Assembly (NCBI RefSeq): GCF_003131205.1
Contig: NZ_QFFY01000004.1
Span: 62,001 to 126,000 of the forward strand
DNA length: 64,000 nt
Reading direction: 5' to 3'
From: Occallatibacter savannae
Lineage (GTDB): Bacteria > Acidobacteriota > Terriglobia > Terriglobales > Acidobacteriaceae
Shown: positions 15,299 to 22,984 of the stretch, piece by piece
How the letters are laid out: each line of letters begins with the position of its first letter
How positions within the stretch are numbered: position 1 is the stretch's first letter
Position numbers and translations under genes: made by a program
Notes under the pieces: model-generated
What the model was told of the DNA's origin: nothing
What the model saw: the letters and a program-made list of their open reading frames with translations, nothing else
Databases searched by the model: none

Positions 15299-16397
15299 TA
15301 AACAGCGTACTGACGCTGGTCTCCATGTGAATGCTCTCGATCGCGGCGCCTAACAGGCCGGCAATGGAGAGCACCTTAATCTTGGGGGTTTTCTGGGCGG
15401 CTTCGCGCAGCGGAACGGTGTTGGTGACAACGACCTGTTCGAGGCGGGAAGCTGCAATGCGTTCAATGGCCGGACCGGAGAAGATGGCGTGGCTGGCGCA
15501 GGCGTGCACGGTGGCCGCGCCGTTCGCATAGAGTGCGTCCACGGTCTTCACGAGGGTTCCGGCGGTGTCGATGATGTCGTCGATGATGAGGCAGGACTTG
15601 CCGTGGACGTCGCCGACGACGTGCATCACTTCGGCAACGTTGATGTCGGTGCGGCGCTTGTCGACGATGGCAAGGGGGGCTCCCATCTTTTGCGCGAAGA
15701 AGCGCGCGCGCTCCACGCCACCGGCGTCGGGCGAGACAACGATGAGATTGGGGAGATTGAGTTCGCGGAAGTAGCTGACGAGAACGGGGCTGGCGAAGAG
15801 GTGGTCGACTGGGATGTTGAAGAAACCCTGGATCTGCGCGGCGTGGAGATCGACGAAGAGTGCGCGGTTGGCGCCGGCGGTGGTGAGCAGATCTGCGATG
15901 AGCTTGGCGCTGATGGCAACGCGAGGGCGATCTTTGCGGTCTTGGCGAGCGTATCCGTAATAAGGAACGACGACGGTGATGCGGGCCGCGGAGGCGCGCT
16001 TGAGGGCGTCAATGATGATGAGGAGCTCGACGAGGTTCTGGTCGACGGGATAGCAGGTGGGCTGAACTACGAAAACGTCGACGCCACGGACATTCTCAAG
16101 CAACTGGAAGTAGACTTCGCCATCGGCGAAGCGCTGAAGCTTGGCTTCACCGACAGTGACGCCGATGTGGCGCGCGATCTCGTCGGCGAGGGGCCGATTG
16201 GCGGTGCCGCTGAAGAGCTTGAAGCGGCGATCCTCGCTGAGATTGCGGGAGCGCTTGCGCTCGGGGCTTGGCTTGCCGCTATTCGACTTCGAATCGGAGC
16301 CGCTGGGCGGAGTTGGACCCTTTCCGCCGTCTTTGTTCGAGTCGGACGAGCCGGGTTGTTTTTCTTCCAGTGTTGCTGTCGTCGTTACCACTTCCAT
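15294..16397 (-). CDS. prs: Ribose-phosphate pyrophosphokinase
   Basis: Makes PRPP from ribose 5-phosphate and ATP for nucleotide, histidine and tryptophan synthesis. Family motifs: KLFSGTANRPLADEIARHIG, FADGEVYFQL, the flexible-loop YYGYARQDRKDRPR, VDLHAAQIQGFF, and the PRPP-binding CLIIDDIIDTAGT. The core starts near residue 58. The preceding part is a Ser/Lys/Gly-rich low-complexity extension not found in most homologues. Start 16397 has GGAGG eight bases upstream; the frame is open to 16433. tRNA-Gln lies just upstream. Confidence 0.95.
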   Translation of the reverse strand: MEVVTTTATLEEKQPGSSDSNKDGGKGPTPPSGSDSKSNSGKPSPERKRSRNLSEDRRFKLFSGTANRPLADEIARHIGVTVGEAKLQRFADGEVYFQLLENVRGVDVFVVQPTCYPVDQNLVELLIIIDALKRASAARITVVVPYYGYARQDRKDRPRVAISAKLIADLLTTAGANRALFVDLHAAQIQGFFNIPVDHLFASPVLVSYFRELNLPNLIVVSPDAGGVERARFFAQKMGAPLAIVDKRRTDINVAEVMHVVGDVHGKSCLIIDDIIDTAGTLVKTVDALYANGAATVHACASHAIFSGPAIERIAASRLEQVVVTNTVPLREAAQKTPKIKVLSIAGLLGAAIESIHMETSVSTLFS

Positions 16398-16463
16398 CTC
16401 CAATACCTCCAAGCTGGTTGGCTTTGGCTGCATTTAGGCTTGCGATGGACAGGAGAGGAGTAC

Positions 16464-16537
16464 TGGCTGGGCGACCTGGATTCGAACCAGGATAAATGCC
16501 TCCAAAGGGCATTGTCCTACCATTGAACGATCGCCCA
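16464..16537 (-). tRNA. tRNA-Gln(UUG)
   Basis: A complete cloverleaf can be folded. The acceptor stem is TGGGCGA/TCGCCCA with the weak U1-A72 pair typical of glutamine tRNAs. The D-arm contains AATGGTAG, the anticodon loop is CTTTGGA (anticodon TTG, 16503-16505), and the T-arm contains GGTTCGAATCC. The discriminator G and CCA are encoded. It lies between ispE and prs, an order seen in several bacterial phyla. Confidence 0.95.
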
Positions 16538-16621
16538 ACTCCGCTTCTGCTTGTCGCTGATTGACAGCCGATGGCGAGTGTCAATCCCGCCGTGAAGCGC
16601 TGTCAATCGATTACACAGGGA

Positions 16622-17743
16622 CTATTCCACAATCATTTCAGACCAGTACTTCGATCGCGGGAGTGTCTGCGTCAACTGGCTCTGGACGCCTGCCGCGGTA
16701 AGCCGTTGCTGGGCTGCCTGTGCATGTTCCCGGGTCAGGTACAACCCGAAGAGTGCGGAACCGGACCCTGACAGCGAAGCATGGAGGGCTGCCTCCGGGG
16801 TTTCGTCGGCCGCAAGAAGACGCTTGATCTGAGCAAGGGAGGGATGCTGGGGAAAGACGACTCGTTCGAAGTCGTTCTGGATCCAGCTCGTGATCCCGGT
16901 GCGGACAAGCGCGGACTCTTGAGGTCCGGCGAGGTCCCTGTCATTGCCAGGGACACCGGAGGAGCCTTTGCCATGCATTGCCTCGGAAAAGGCGCTGGCA
17001 TAGGCGCGGCTCAACTGTTCCAGTCTATCTTCTGACGCATCAACGGTCAAACCTTCTCTGGCGCAGAGGGCGTCCCAGTCGCGGAAGGCCTGGGGGGTGG
17101 AAACGCCGATGGGCGGGGTGGCGATGAGGCACCAGGTGGGGTCCAAGTCGGGGAGCGGGTAGACGACTTCGCCGCGGCCGCGGCCGAGTACGGCGCCACC
17201 GATGAGGAAGAGAGGGACGTCGGATCCTACCTTGGCAGCGAGATTGATCTGGTTTGAGGGCCAGTTCTCGACGTTGAACATGGGAGAGTCAAGCTCTGGA
17301 ACTCCCATCTTTTCAGCAAATTGGCGGATATCGAGCCAGCTCGTTCTGCCAGCCCCGTCGGGTAAGACGTCCTCGCGGAATGGGCGAAGTTCAGTTTCAA
17401 GGGCGACGAGAGCTGCTATGGCGTTGGCCGAGCCCGCTCCGAGTCCGCCCTGGATGGGGAGGCGTTTGTCTATAAAGATGGACACGCTGGCGGGGGTGGC
17501 AAGATCCTCAAGGGCCAGGGCGACCATCTTCCAGGCGGTGTTGCGGCTGTCCGTAGGGACGCGGGGGTCGTTGGAGGTGAGGCGGATGGAGGTTTCGGAG
17601 GCGGGATGGGCGGTTACGGTGACGTAATCGTGGAGTTCGATGGTCTGGTAGACGGTGGCAAGGGGGTGGAAGCCGTCCGAGCGAGGCGCGCCGATGTAAA
17701 GGCCGAGGTTGATCTTGGCGTGCGAGCGGACGGTGGTGGGCAT
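16622..17743 (-). CDS. ispE: 4-diphosphocytidyl-2-C-methyl-D-erythritol kinase
   Basis: A GHMP kinase of the MEP isoprenoid pathway: phosphorylates CDP-ME at the 2-hydroxyl. Motifs: AKINLGLYIGAPRSDGFHP at the N-terminus, the ATP-binding PIQGGLGAGSANAIAAL, and the late SLSGSGSALFGLY. At about 373 residues it is longer than E. coli IspE (283). Extra segments include the MHGKGSSGVPGNDRDLAGP stretch, whose DNA holds a perfect inverted repeat. Start 17743 fits the family N-terminus; the frame is open to 18163. Confidence 0.93.
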   Translation of the reverse strand: MPTTVRSHAKINLGLYIGAPRSDGFHPLATVYQTIELHDYVTVTAHPASETSIRLTSNDPRVPTDSRNTAWKMVALALEDLATPASVSIFIDKRLPIQGGLGAGSANAIAALVALETELRPFREDVLPDGAGRTSWLDIRQFAEKMGVPELDSPMFNVENWPSNQINLAAKVGSDVPLFLIGGAVLGRGRGEVVYPLPDLDPTWCLIATPPIGVSTPQAFRDWDALCAREGLTVDASEDRLEQLSRAYASAFSEAMHGKGSSGVPGNDRDLAGPQESALVRTGITSWIQNDFERVVFPQHPSLAQIKRLLAADETPEAALHASLSGSGSALFGLYLTREHAQAAQQRLTAAGVQSQLTQTLPRSKYWSEMIVE

Positions 17744-17877
17744 ACCGGTCCATTGTAGAGGCGGGCCGGTTGGGGAGCCGGGTGCGCGGCCGGTCACGAA
17801 AGCTGAACATCTCGGATGAGGCGGGCGTAGTATCGAGTGAATTCCGGCATGGCAGGTGCGCGGATCGGGAGGTCGTT

Positions 17878-18867
17878 GTGACTCCTTTGAGCTGGGCTCT
17901 AGGAAACCGGGCTCGCATTGGCTTGTCGCTCCTGCCGGGGGTGTGCGGGCTCCTCTTTGCACTATCGAGCTGGGCACAAGAGCGGCCCGGGGTGATGGCT
18001 GCGACCGCGCCGATTGAATTGATCCACGATAAGCCGTATGTCGAAGTGATGGTGAACGGGCGTGGACCGTATCGGTTTCTGGTCGATACAGGAACGGGAA
18101 CGCAGGCGCTGATTTCGCCGGAGCTGGTGCACGAGCTGGGGATTCCGACGGTGGGGCATGCACGGCTGACGGACCCGAGCGGCCAGGGCGAACAGCGGTC
18201 GGATATGGTCTGGGTCGAGTCGCTGAAGATCGGCGGCGTCGAGTTCGAAGAGGTGCAGGCGGTGGAGCATCGGCTGTTCCGCGAAGAGCAGAATTGTCAG
18301 GGCGTGCTGGGTTTTCCGCTGTTTGAGGATTATCTGCTGACCCTCGATTATCCGGGGCGGAAGATGGTGTTGAGTGCGGGGACGTTGCCGAAGAGCGCTG
18401 CCGGATCGGTGCTCCCGTTTCAAATGAAGGACGGTGTGCCGATCGCGAGGCTGCAGATCGATGGGCTGGGTGTGGACGCCCAGGTCGATACTGGCGGGAA
18501 TGGGTTGAGTCTTCCCGATGCGGTAGCGGTGCAGATACGGTTCCAGACGACGCCGGTGGAGTACGGCACAGCGGAGTCGCTGGCTACACGGTTCTCACTG
18601 AGGGCGGCGAGGCTGCAGCCCGATGTGTGGTTCGGGCCTTATGTCTTCAGGAGGGCGTTTGTCGAAATCAACTCGGCGTTTCCGCTGGTGAATATCGGGT
18701 CGACGCCGCTGAAGAATTTCGTGATTACGTTCGACCAGGCGGAAGGCGTGATGCTGCTATACAGCAAAGATCGCGTGATGCGCCTGGATGCCTCGCCAGT
18801 ACTGGTGGAGATGCAGAATGAGCCGCGGCATCAGGCGTCGGATGCGAAGCTGGTGCCGGTGGGTTGA
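17878..18867 (+). CDS. Exported retropepsin-like aspartic protease
   Basis: About 329 residues. A signal sequence (GLSLLPGVCGLLFALSSWA) is followed by a duplicated aspartyl-protease fold with two active-site-like motifs, FLVDTGTGTQALIS and AQVDTGGNGLSL. Both keep DTG, so this single-chain protein could be active in the envelope. It resembles the gag_pre/retropepsin-like proteins common in Acidobacteriota; the target is unknown. GTG 17878 with GGGAGG upstream is the chosen start, because the frame to 17770 lacks a ribosome-binding site. Confidence 0.78.
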   Translation: MTPLSWALGNRARIGLSLLPGVCGLLFALSSWAQERPGVMAATAPIELIHDKPYVEVMVNGRGPYRFLVDTGTGTQALISPELVHELGIPTVGHARLTDPSGQGEQRSDMVWVESLKIGGVEFEEVQAVEHRLFREEQNCQGVLGFPLFEDYLLTLDYPGRKMVLSAGTLPKSAAGSVLPFQMKDGVPIARLQIDGLGVDAQVDTGGNGLSLPDAVAVQIRFQTTPVEYGTAESLATRFSLRAARLQPDVWFGPYVFRRAFVEINSAFPLVNIGSTPLKNFVITFDQAEGVMLLYSKDRVMRLDASPVLVEMQNEPRHQASDAKLVPVG

Positions 18868-18872
18868 GGAAA

Positions 18873-18921
18873 GCAGTCTGCAGTTCGTAGTCCACAGTTC
18901 TCAGTTCTCAGTTTCCAGTCT
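18873..18921. repeat. Degenerate heptamer array
   Basis: 7-mers of the CAGTTCT/CAGTTTC type follow the protease stop codon, of the same kind as elsewhere in the window. Confidence 0.55.
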
Positions 18922-19028
18922 GTCGGAACTGCCTTCCGACCGCATCCGGATTTTGTTTGCGGGTGGTTAGCGTCTTTGCTTAGGCTTGGCAGTATTCTTC
19001 TGTTCCTTCTTGAAGATTCGGAGATTTG

Positions 19029-19574
19029 ATGAGGCGGCGTTCTTTCCTAAAGAGTGCGGCGGCGTTGATGCCGGCCGTTGGGTTTGATCCTTTATCGATT
19101 GCAGCGGCGCCGGCACTGGGGCAAGAACATGTGATCGCGGCCGGCCAGGACAGGCTTGGAGAGGCCCATTCTCGCGGATACAGTTCAATTCTGTTCAAGG
19201 TGCTACCGCGCGAGACAAACAACGGGCTGTTCGTGGTCGAGCACATGAACCTGGTGAATGGAGGGCCTCCTCTTCACATTCATCCGCACCAGGAGGAGTA
19301 CTTCTACGTGATCTCGGGCGAGGTGCGTTTTGCGCTCGGAGATCAGCGCGTGGTCCTAAAGGCCGGTGATTCCGTGCTGGGGCCTCGCGGGATACCGCAT
19401 ACTTTTGCGGCTGTAGAGGGGAAGCCGAGCCATATGCTGATTGCATTCTCGCCGGCGGGTAAGATGGAGGAGTTTCTACGGGCAACGGCGGTTCCGAACC
19501 CGCCGAAGCAGGATGCGGCATTTTGGCGGACGTTTGATATCGAGCTGGTGGGACAGTCGCCGTTCGCAAGCTGA
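19029..19574 (+). CDS. Tat-exported cupin protein
   Basis: A 181-residue protein with a twin-arginine leader (MRRRSFLKSAAALMPAVGF) and one double-stranded beta-helix domain. The cupin metal motif is PPLHIHPHQEEYFYVISGEV (two His and Glu), followed by the second motif GPRGIPHTF. It may bind iron or another metal. Enzymatic or sugar-binding role unknown. ATG 19029 is preceded by an overlapping TTG at 19026. Confidence 0.8.
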   Translation: MRRRSFLKSAAALMPAVGFDPLSIAAAPALGQEHVIAAGQDRLGEAHSRGYSSILFKVLPRETNNGLFVVEHMNLVNGGPPLHIHPHQEEYFYVISGEVRFALGDQRVVLKAGDSVLGPRGIPHTFAAVEGKPSHMLIAFSPAGKMEEFLRATAVPNPPKQDAAFWRTFDIELVGQSPFAS

Positions 19575-19689
19575 ATCGAACTGAAGATTACTGAAACAAA
19601 GTGTACATGTTGCGCGTACTGGTGGTAGAGCTACACTGGTGCCGCACAGGAGACCTGTGTCTACGGGCACGGAAAGGTGTTACAGGACA

Positions 19690-20451
19690 ATGAAGATCAT
19701 TCACGGGATGGCAGCGGTCGCATTCTTAGGCGCTGCGGTTGCACTGCAGGCGCAGGCACCGGCAGCGGCGGAGAGCACTCCTACGGCAGATGAGATTGTG
19801 GCGAAGCACATTGAGGCGATCGGCGGGAAGGCCGCGATCAGCCAAGTGAAGTCGCTCACGATTGAGAGTTCGACCTCAGTGATGGGCAATGATGCTCCCA
19901 CGGTGACCACGGTTGTGGATGGCGTGGGCTACAAGAACGAGACCGACTTCAACGGCACGAAGATTGTGCAGTGCTACAACGACAAGGGCGGCTGGATGGT
20001 GAACCCGATGGCGGGTGCTTCGGATCCGACGCCGATGCCGGAGGACCAGTACAACCAGGGCAAGGGGCAGATCTACGTTGGCGGTCCGCTTTACGACTAT
20101 GCGGCCAAGGGCAGCAAGGTCGAGTTGATGGGCAAAGACGGGAATGCGTACAAGATCAAGCTGACCTCGAAAGAGAATGCCGAGACGACGTTTCTGATCG
20201 ATGGGACGAGCTACCTAATCACCGCAGCCATGGGCAAGGCGAAGATGCAGGACCAGGACGTGGATATTACGACGAAGTTCTCCGACTACCGGAAGACCGA
20301 TGCGGGGTACATGATTCCTTACGCGATGGACATCGATCTTGGGCAGTTCCAGCTGTCCGTGGCGGTTAAGAAGGTGGAAGTAAACAAGACGATCGATCCG
20401 GCGGTGTTCCAGATGCCGAAGGCGGCGGAAGCGCCGAAGCCGGCGATGTAA
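19690..20451 (+). CDS. Exported lipoprotein-sorting-like protein
   Basis: A 253-residue protein with a signal peptide (MAAVAFLGAAVALQAQA) and a beta-rich mature part beginning TADEIVAKHIEAIGGKAAI. That opening is common in exported proteins resembling the LolA/DUF4292 outer-membrane-lipoprotein-sorting fold, and the later pattern (YKIKLTSKENAETTFLID, SDYRKTDAGYMIPYAM) also fits. It may bind lipids in the periplasm, but no direct evidence identifies a ligand. Confidence 0.72.
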   Translation: MKIIHGMAAVAFLGAAVALQAQAPAAAESTPTADEIVAKHIEAIGGKAAISQVKSLTIESSTSVMGNDAPTVTTVVDGVGYKNETDFNGTKIVQCYNDKGGWMVNPMAGASDPTPMPEDQYNQGKGQIYVGGPLYDYAAKGSKVELMGKDGNAYKIKLTSKENAETTFLIDGTSYLITAAMGKAKMQDQDVDITTKFSDYRKTDAGYMIPYAMDIDLGQFQLSVAVKKVEVNKTIDPAVFQMPKAAEAPKPAM

Positions 20452-20551
20452 TCTTTGTGGGGTTGAATGTATGGGGCGCGGCTTCGGTCGCGCCCTGATG
20501 TTTTTGTGAAGGATCCGAGGCTGAAGGCGCTCTGGTCGTTGAGGTCTGATT

Positions 20552-20577
20552 CGGCAGCCTGAAGGCTGCCGCTCCCT
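20552..20577. repeat. Palindromic repeat A-like element, single palindrome
   Basis: GGCAGCCT-ga-AGGCTGCC followed by GCTCC. The central CTGAAG and outer GGC/GCC arms match the second palindrome of the repeat A copies, with different arm bases. Confidence 0.5.
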
Positions 20578-20624
20578 CCGGAGTGCCCGTCTCGCTCTCG
20601 CGCAAGCTCAACAGTACCTCGATC

Positions 20625-21515
20625 TCAGAGGCTGTTCGCGACCATCTCTCTGGCCTTGCGAAGGGAGGCTACCGGGTCGCCAGTCGGCTTGAACTCCATC
20701 GCGACGTGGTGGCGGTACTTGAGCTGTGCGAGCTTCCAATAGACATTTGCAAAGTTGATTTCGCCGGTGCCGGGCTCGTGGCGCCCGGGGACGTCGGCGA
20801 TGTGAATGAGGCCGATGACGTCGATGTGATTGTCGAGCTTCTCGATGAGGTTTCCTTCGGCGATCTGTTCATGGAAGAGGTCGTAGAGGAACTGGACCTG
20901 CGGGTGGTTGACGGCCCGGACGATCTCGATGGCCTCGGCGGCTGAGGTCAGGAAGTATTTGGGGTTCTCTTCGGGGTCGATGCACTCGAGTAGAAGGCGG
21001 ACAGGCTGGCCGTCGATCTGCTTGCCTTCAACCAGAGCAGTAGCGCGCTTAAGGCCCTCAATGCAGCTGGCGTGCTGGTCGTCACGGGATAGGCCGGGAA
21101 CGACGTTGCCGGAGAGGATGATCATGGCCGGGCAGGAGAGCCGCTTCATCGGAGTGAGGGCGTCCTTCAGTTCGGCGAGGAAGGCATCGCGCACGGCGGG
21201 ATTGGCAACGCCATTGTGCAACCCGGCGGTTGCGTCAAATCGTATGCCGTGCTGCTTCGCGGCCGCGATAGCCTTCGGGTAGTCAGCTTCGGCCCATTTC
21301 GCGTATTCGCCGACGAGTTCCACATTGGTGTAGCCGGCTTCGGCCACTTTGGCGAGGCGCTCCTCGAAGGGCAGGTCGGTGAAGACGGTCCAGAGCATGA
21401 TGGAGAGCGGGAAGGGTGGAGCGGTGCTCTCGGTAGCGGCGGCAGCTTCGGTAGGAAGGGTCGAGGCAGCGAGGGCGGCGGAAGCGATTCTCTGAGCGAA
21501 TTGACGACGATTCAT
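20625..21515 (-). CDS. Exported sugar phosphate isomerase/epimerase-like protein
   Basis: A 296-residue AP-endonuclease-2 type TIM barrel after a Tat-like leader (MNRRQFAQRIASAALAAS). Barrel motifs include GYTNVELVGEYAKW, LLLECIDPEENPKYFL, LYDLFHEQIAEGN and HIADVPGRHEPGTGEINF. The Glu/His/Asp set fits a divalent-metal xylose-isomerase-like site and hydroxypyruvate isomerase-like chemistry. It overlaps the DUF2252 gene by 4 bp (ATGA), so the two are translationally coupled. Confidence 0.85.
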   Translation of the reverse strand: MNRRQFAQRIASAALAASTLPTEAAAATESTAPPFPLSIMLWTVFTDLPFEERLAKVAEAGYTNVELVGEYAKWAEADYPKAIAAAKQHGIRFDATAGLHNGVANPAVRDAFLAELKDALTPMKRLSCPAMIILSGNVVPGLSRDDQHASCIEGLKRATALVEGKQIDGQPVRLLLECIDPEENPKYFLTSAAEAIEIVRAVNHPQVQFLYDLFHEQIAEGNLIEKLDNHIDVIGLIHIADVPGRHEPGTGEINFANVYWKLAQLKYRHHVAMEFKPTGDPVASLRKAREMVANSL

Positions 21516-22831
21516 CGTGTCCTCTTTGGTACTTCAACCTTGCCGGAGCGGCGCAGTGTCTGCCAGTCTTTTTCGGTCTGGTCGGCGTAACGGGAGCCGA
21601 AGTGGGTGAGAGCTTCGGCGAATGCTTCTCCGTTGCCGAGGTAGCCGGAGATGACGAGCGGGTCGCCGGAGCGGGCGTGGCCGCGAGCGAGGAGTTCGCC
21701 GCAGACTTCAGCGAATGCAGTGAGGCCGGTTCCGGCAAGATCGGTGAGGTCGATGGAACCTTTGTGGTCGTTGAGCTGGCGAACGAGGAACTGGCGCGAG
21801 CCGATGTGCGTCCAGCCGAGGAAGGGGTCTGATTGCAACTGCATGGCGCGCTGCCCGGTGGCGACGCGCTGCCCGTTGTGATTGGCGGGGTGCGCGTGCT
21901 GAAGATAAGGGGTGTAAGCGGAGGGTGCTTCTTCCTTGATCTGGAGGAAAAGGGGATCGTTCGGTCCGTTGCCTTCGAAGTAGATGCAGTAGTCGCGCAG
22001 GCCTACGGAGCCGGTACCCACAACTTTGAAAGCGACATCGACGGGACGGTAAAGGGAGAGCAGATGCTGGCGCTGGGGCTCGAGAACTTCGCGGTAGGGC
22101 GCGAGGGAGTTGAGGATCTTTTCGGCCTGAGTTCCGGTGATGCGCGTGAGGTTCGGCTTGATTTCCTTGAAGCGGCGCGTGCCGGGCTTGCCGGGAACGG
22201 GCTCCGTGAGCAGGTCGAGGCTGTGGAGGGGAGTGGCGCGTTCGGCTTTGACGAGTGCTGAGTGCACTGGTACGACATTGCCGATGCGATGCACCTGGAA
22301 CCTGGCGACTTCGAGCAGGGGCAGGCGGGCGAAGGCGCGCATCTGCTCGGTGTAGCGCATAATGCAGTGCTGAACGGCATCGCGGGCTGAGGCTTCCTTG
22401 TGGCGCGATTCGCGTCCGGCGAGGACGATGGAGGCGGCCATGCGTTTGAGGTCCCACTCGAAGGGGCCGCGGATGGTTTCGTCAAAGTCGTTGATGTCGA
22501 AGACGAGGCGACCGTCGGGCGCGGCGAAGGCGCCGAGGTTGCGGACGTGGGCGTCGCCGCAGATCTGGGCTTCGATGCCGGTGTTTGGGACGAGAGCAAG
22601 ATCGGCGGCCATGATGGGCGCTGCTCCGCGGAAGAAGACGAAGGGCGATTGCGCCATGAGCTGGTGCTTGAGCTTTAGGAGCGCCGGAACACGGCCGCGT
22701 TCGGCGCGATCGAGCAGAGCAAGGGGTGATTTGCGGGCCTTGATATTGAGCTGGCCGTTCTGCTGGCGGCCGAGTTGCTTGCGGCGCGAGTGGCCGAGAT
22801 TGCGCCGCTCTTCGGGTGTTGCCCAGGACAT
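21512..22831 (-). CDS. DUF2252 domain protein
   Basis: About 439 residues. DUF2252 proteins have a kinase-like (aminoglycoside phosphotransferase-related) fold. Visible here are SPFVFFRGAAPIMAADL, QICGDAHVRNLGAF and VFDINDFDETIRGPFEWDLKR, the conserved Asp-rich blocks of the family. No function is established for the family. It is the first gene of a two-gene operon with the sugar isomerase-like gene. Start 22831 has GAGG seven bases upstream; the frame runs open to 22936. Confidence 0.88.
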   Translation of the reverse strand: MSWATPEERRNLGHSRRKQLGRQQNGQLNIKARKSPLALLDRAERGRVPALLKLKHQLMAQSPFVFFRGAAPIMAADLALVPNTGIEAQICGDAHVRNLGAFAAPDGRLVFDINDFDETIRGPFEWDLKRMAASIVLAGRESRHKEASARDAVQHCIMRYTEQMRAFARLPLLEVARFQVHRIGNVVPVHSALVKAERATPLHSLDLLTEPVPGKPGTRRFKEIKPNLTRITGTQAEKILNSLAPYREVLEPQRQHLLSLYRPVDVAFKVVGTGSVGLRDYCIYFEGNGPNDPLFLQIKEEAPSAYTPYLQHAHPANHNGQRVATGQRAMQLQSDPFLGWTHIGSRQFLVRQLNDHKGSIDLTDLAGTGLTAFAEVCGELLARGHARSGDPLVISGYLGNGEAFAEALTHFGSRYADQTEKDWQTLRRSGKVEVPKRTR

Positions 22832-22984
22832 CGTCACCTCTCCACAAGGAAGGATAGTCGCTTGAAGCGGGGTTCGACGGGATGAAATGTGGTGACAATC
22901 GGTACGGATTTGCTCGGGTAAACTGGAGCCCGGCACAGCTCACAGACCTGATCCCAAGGGTGGTGGCCGCCTGAAGGAGGTTCC

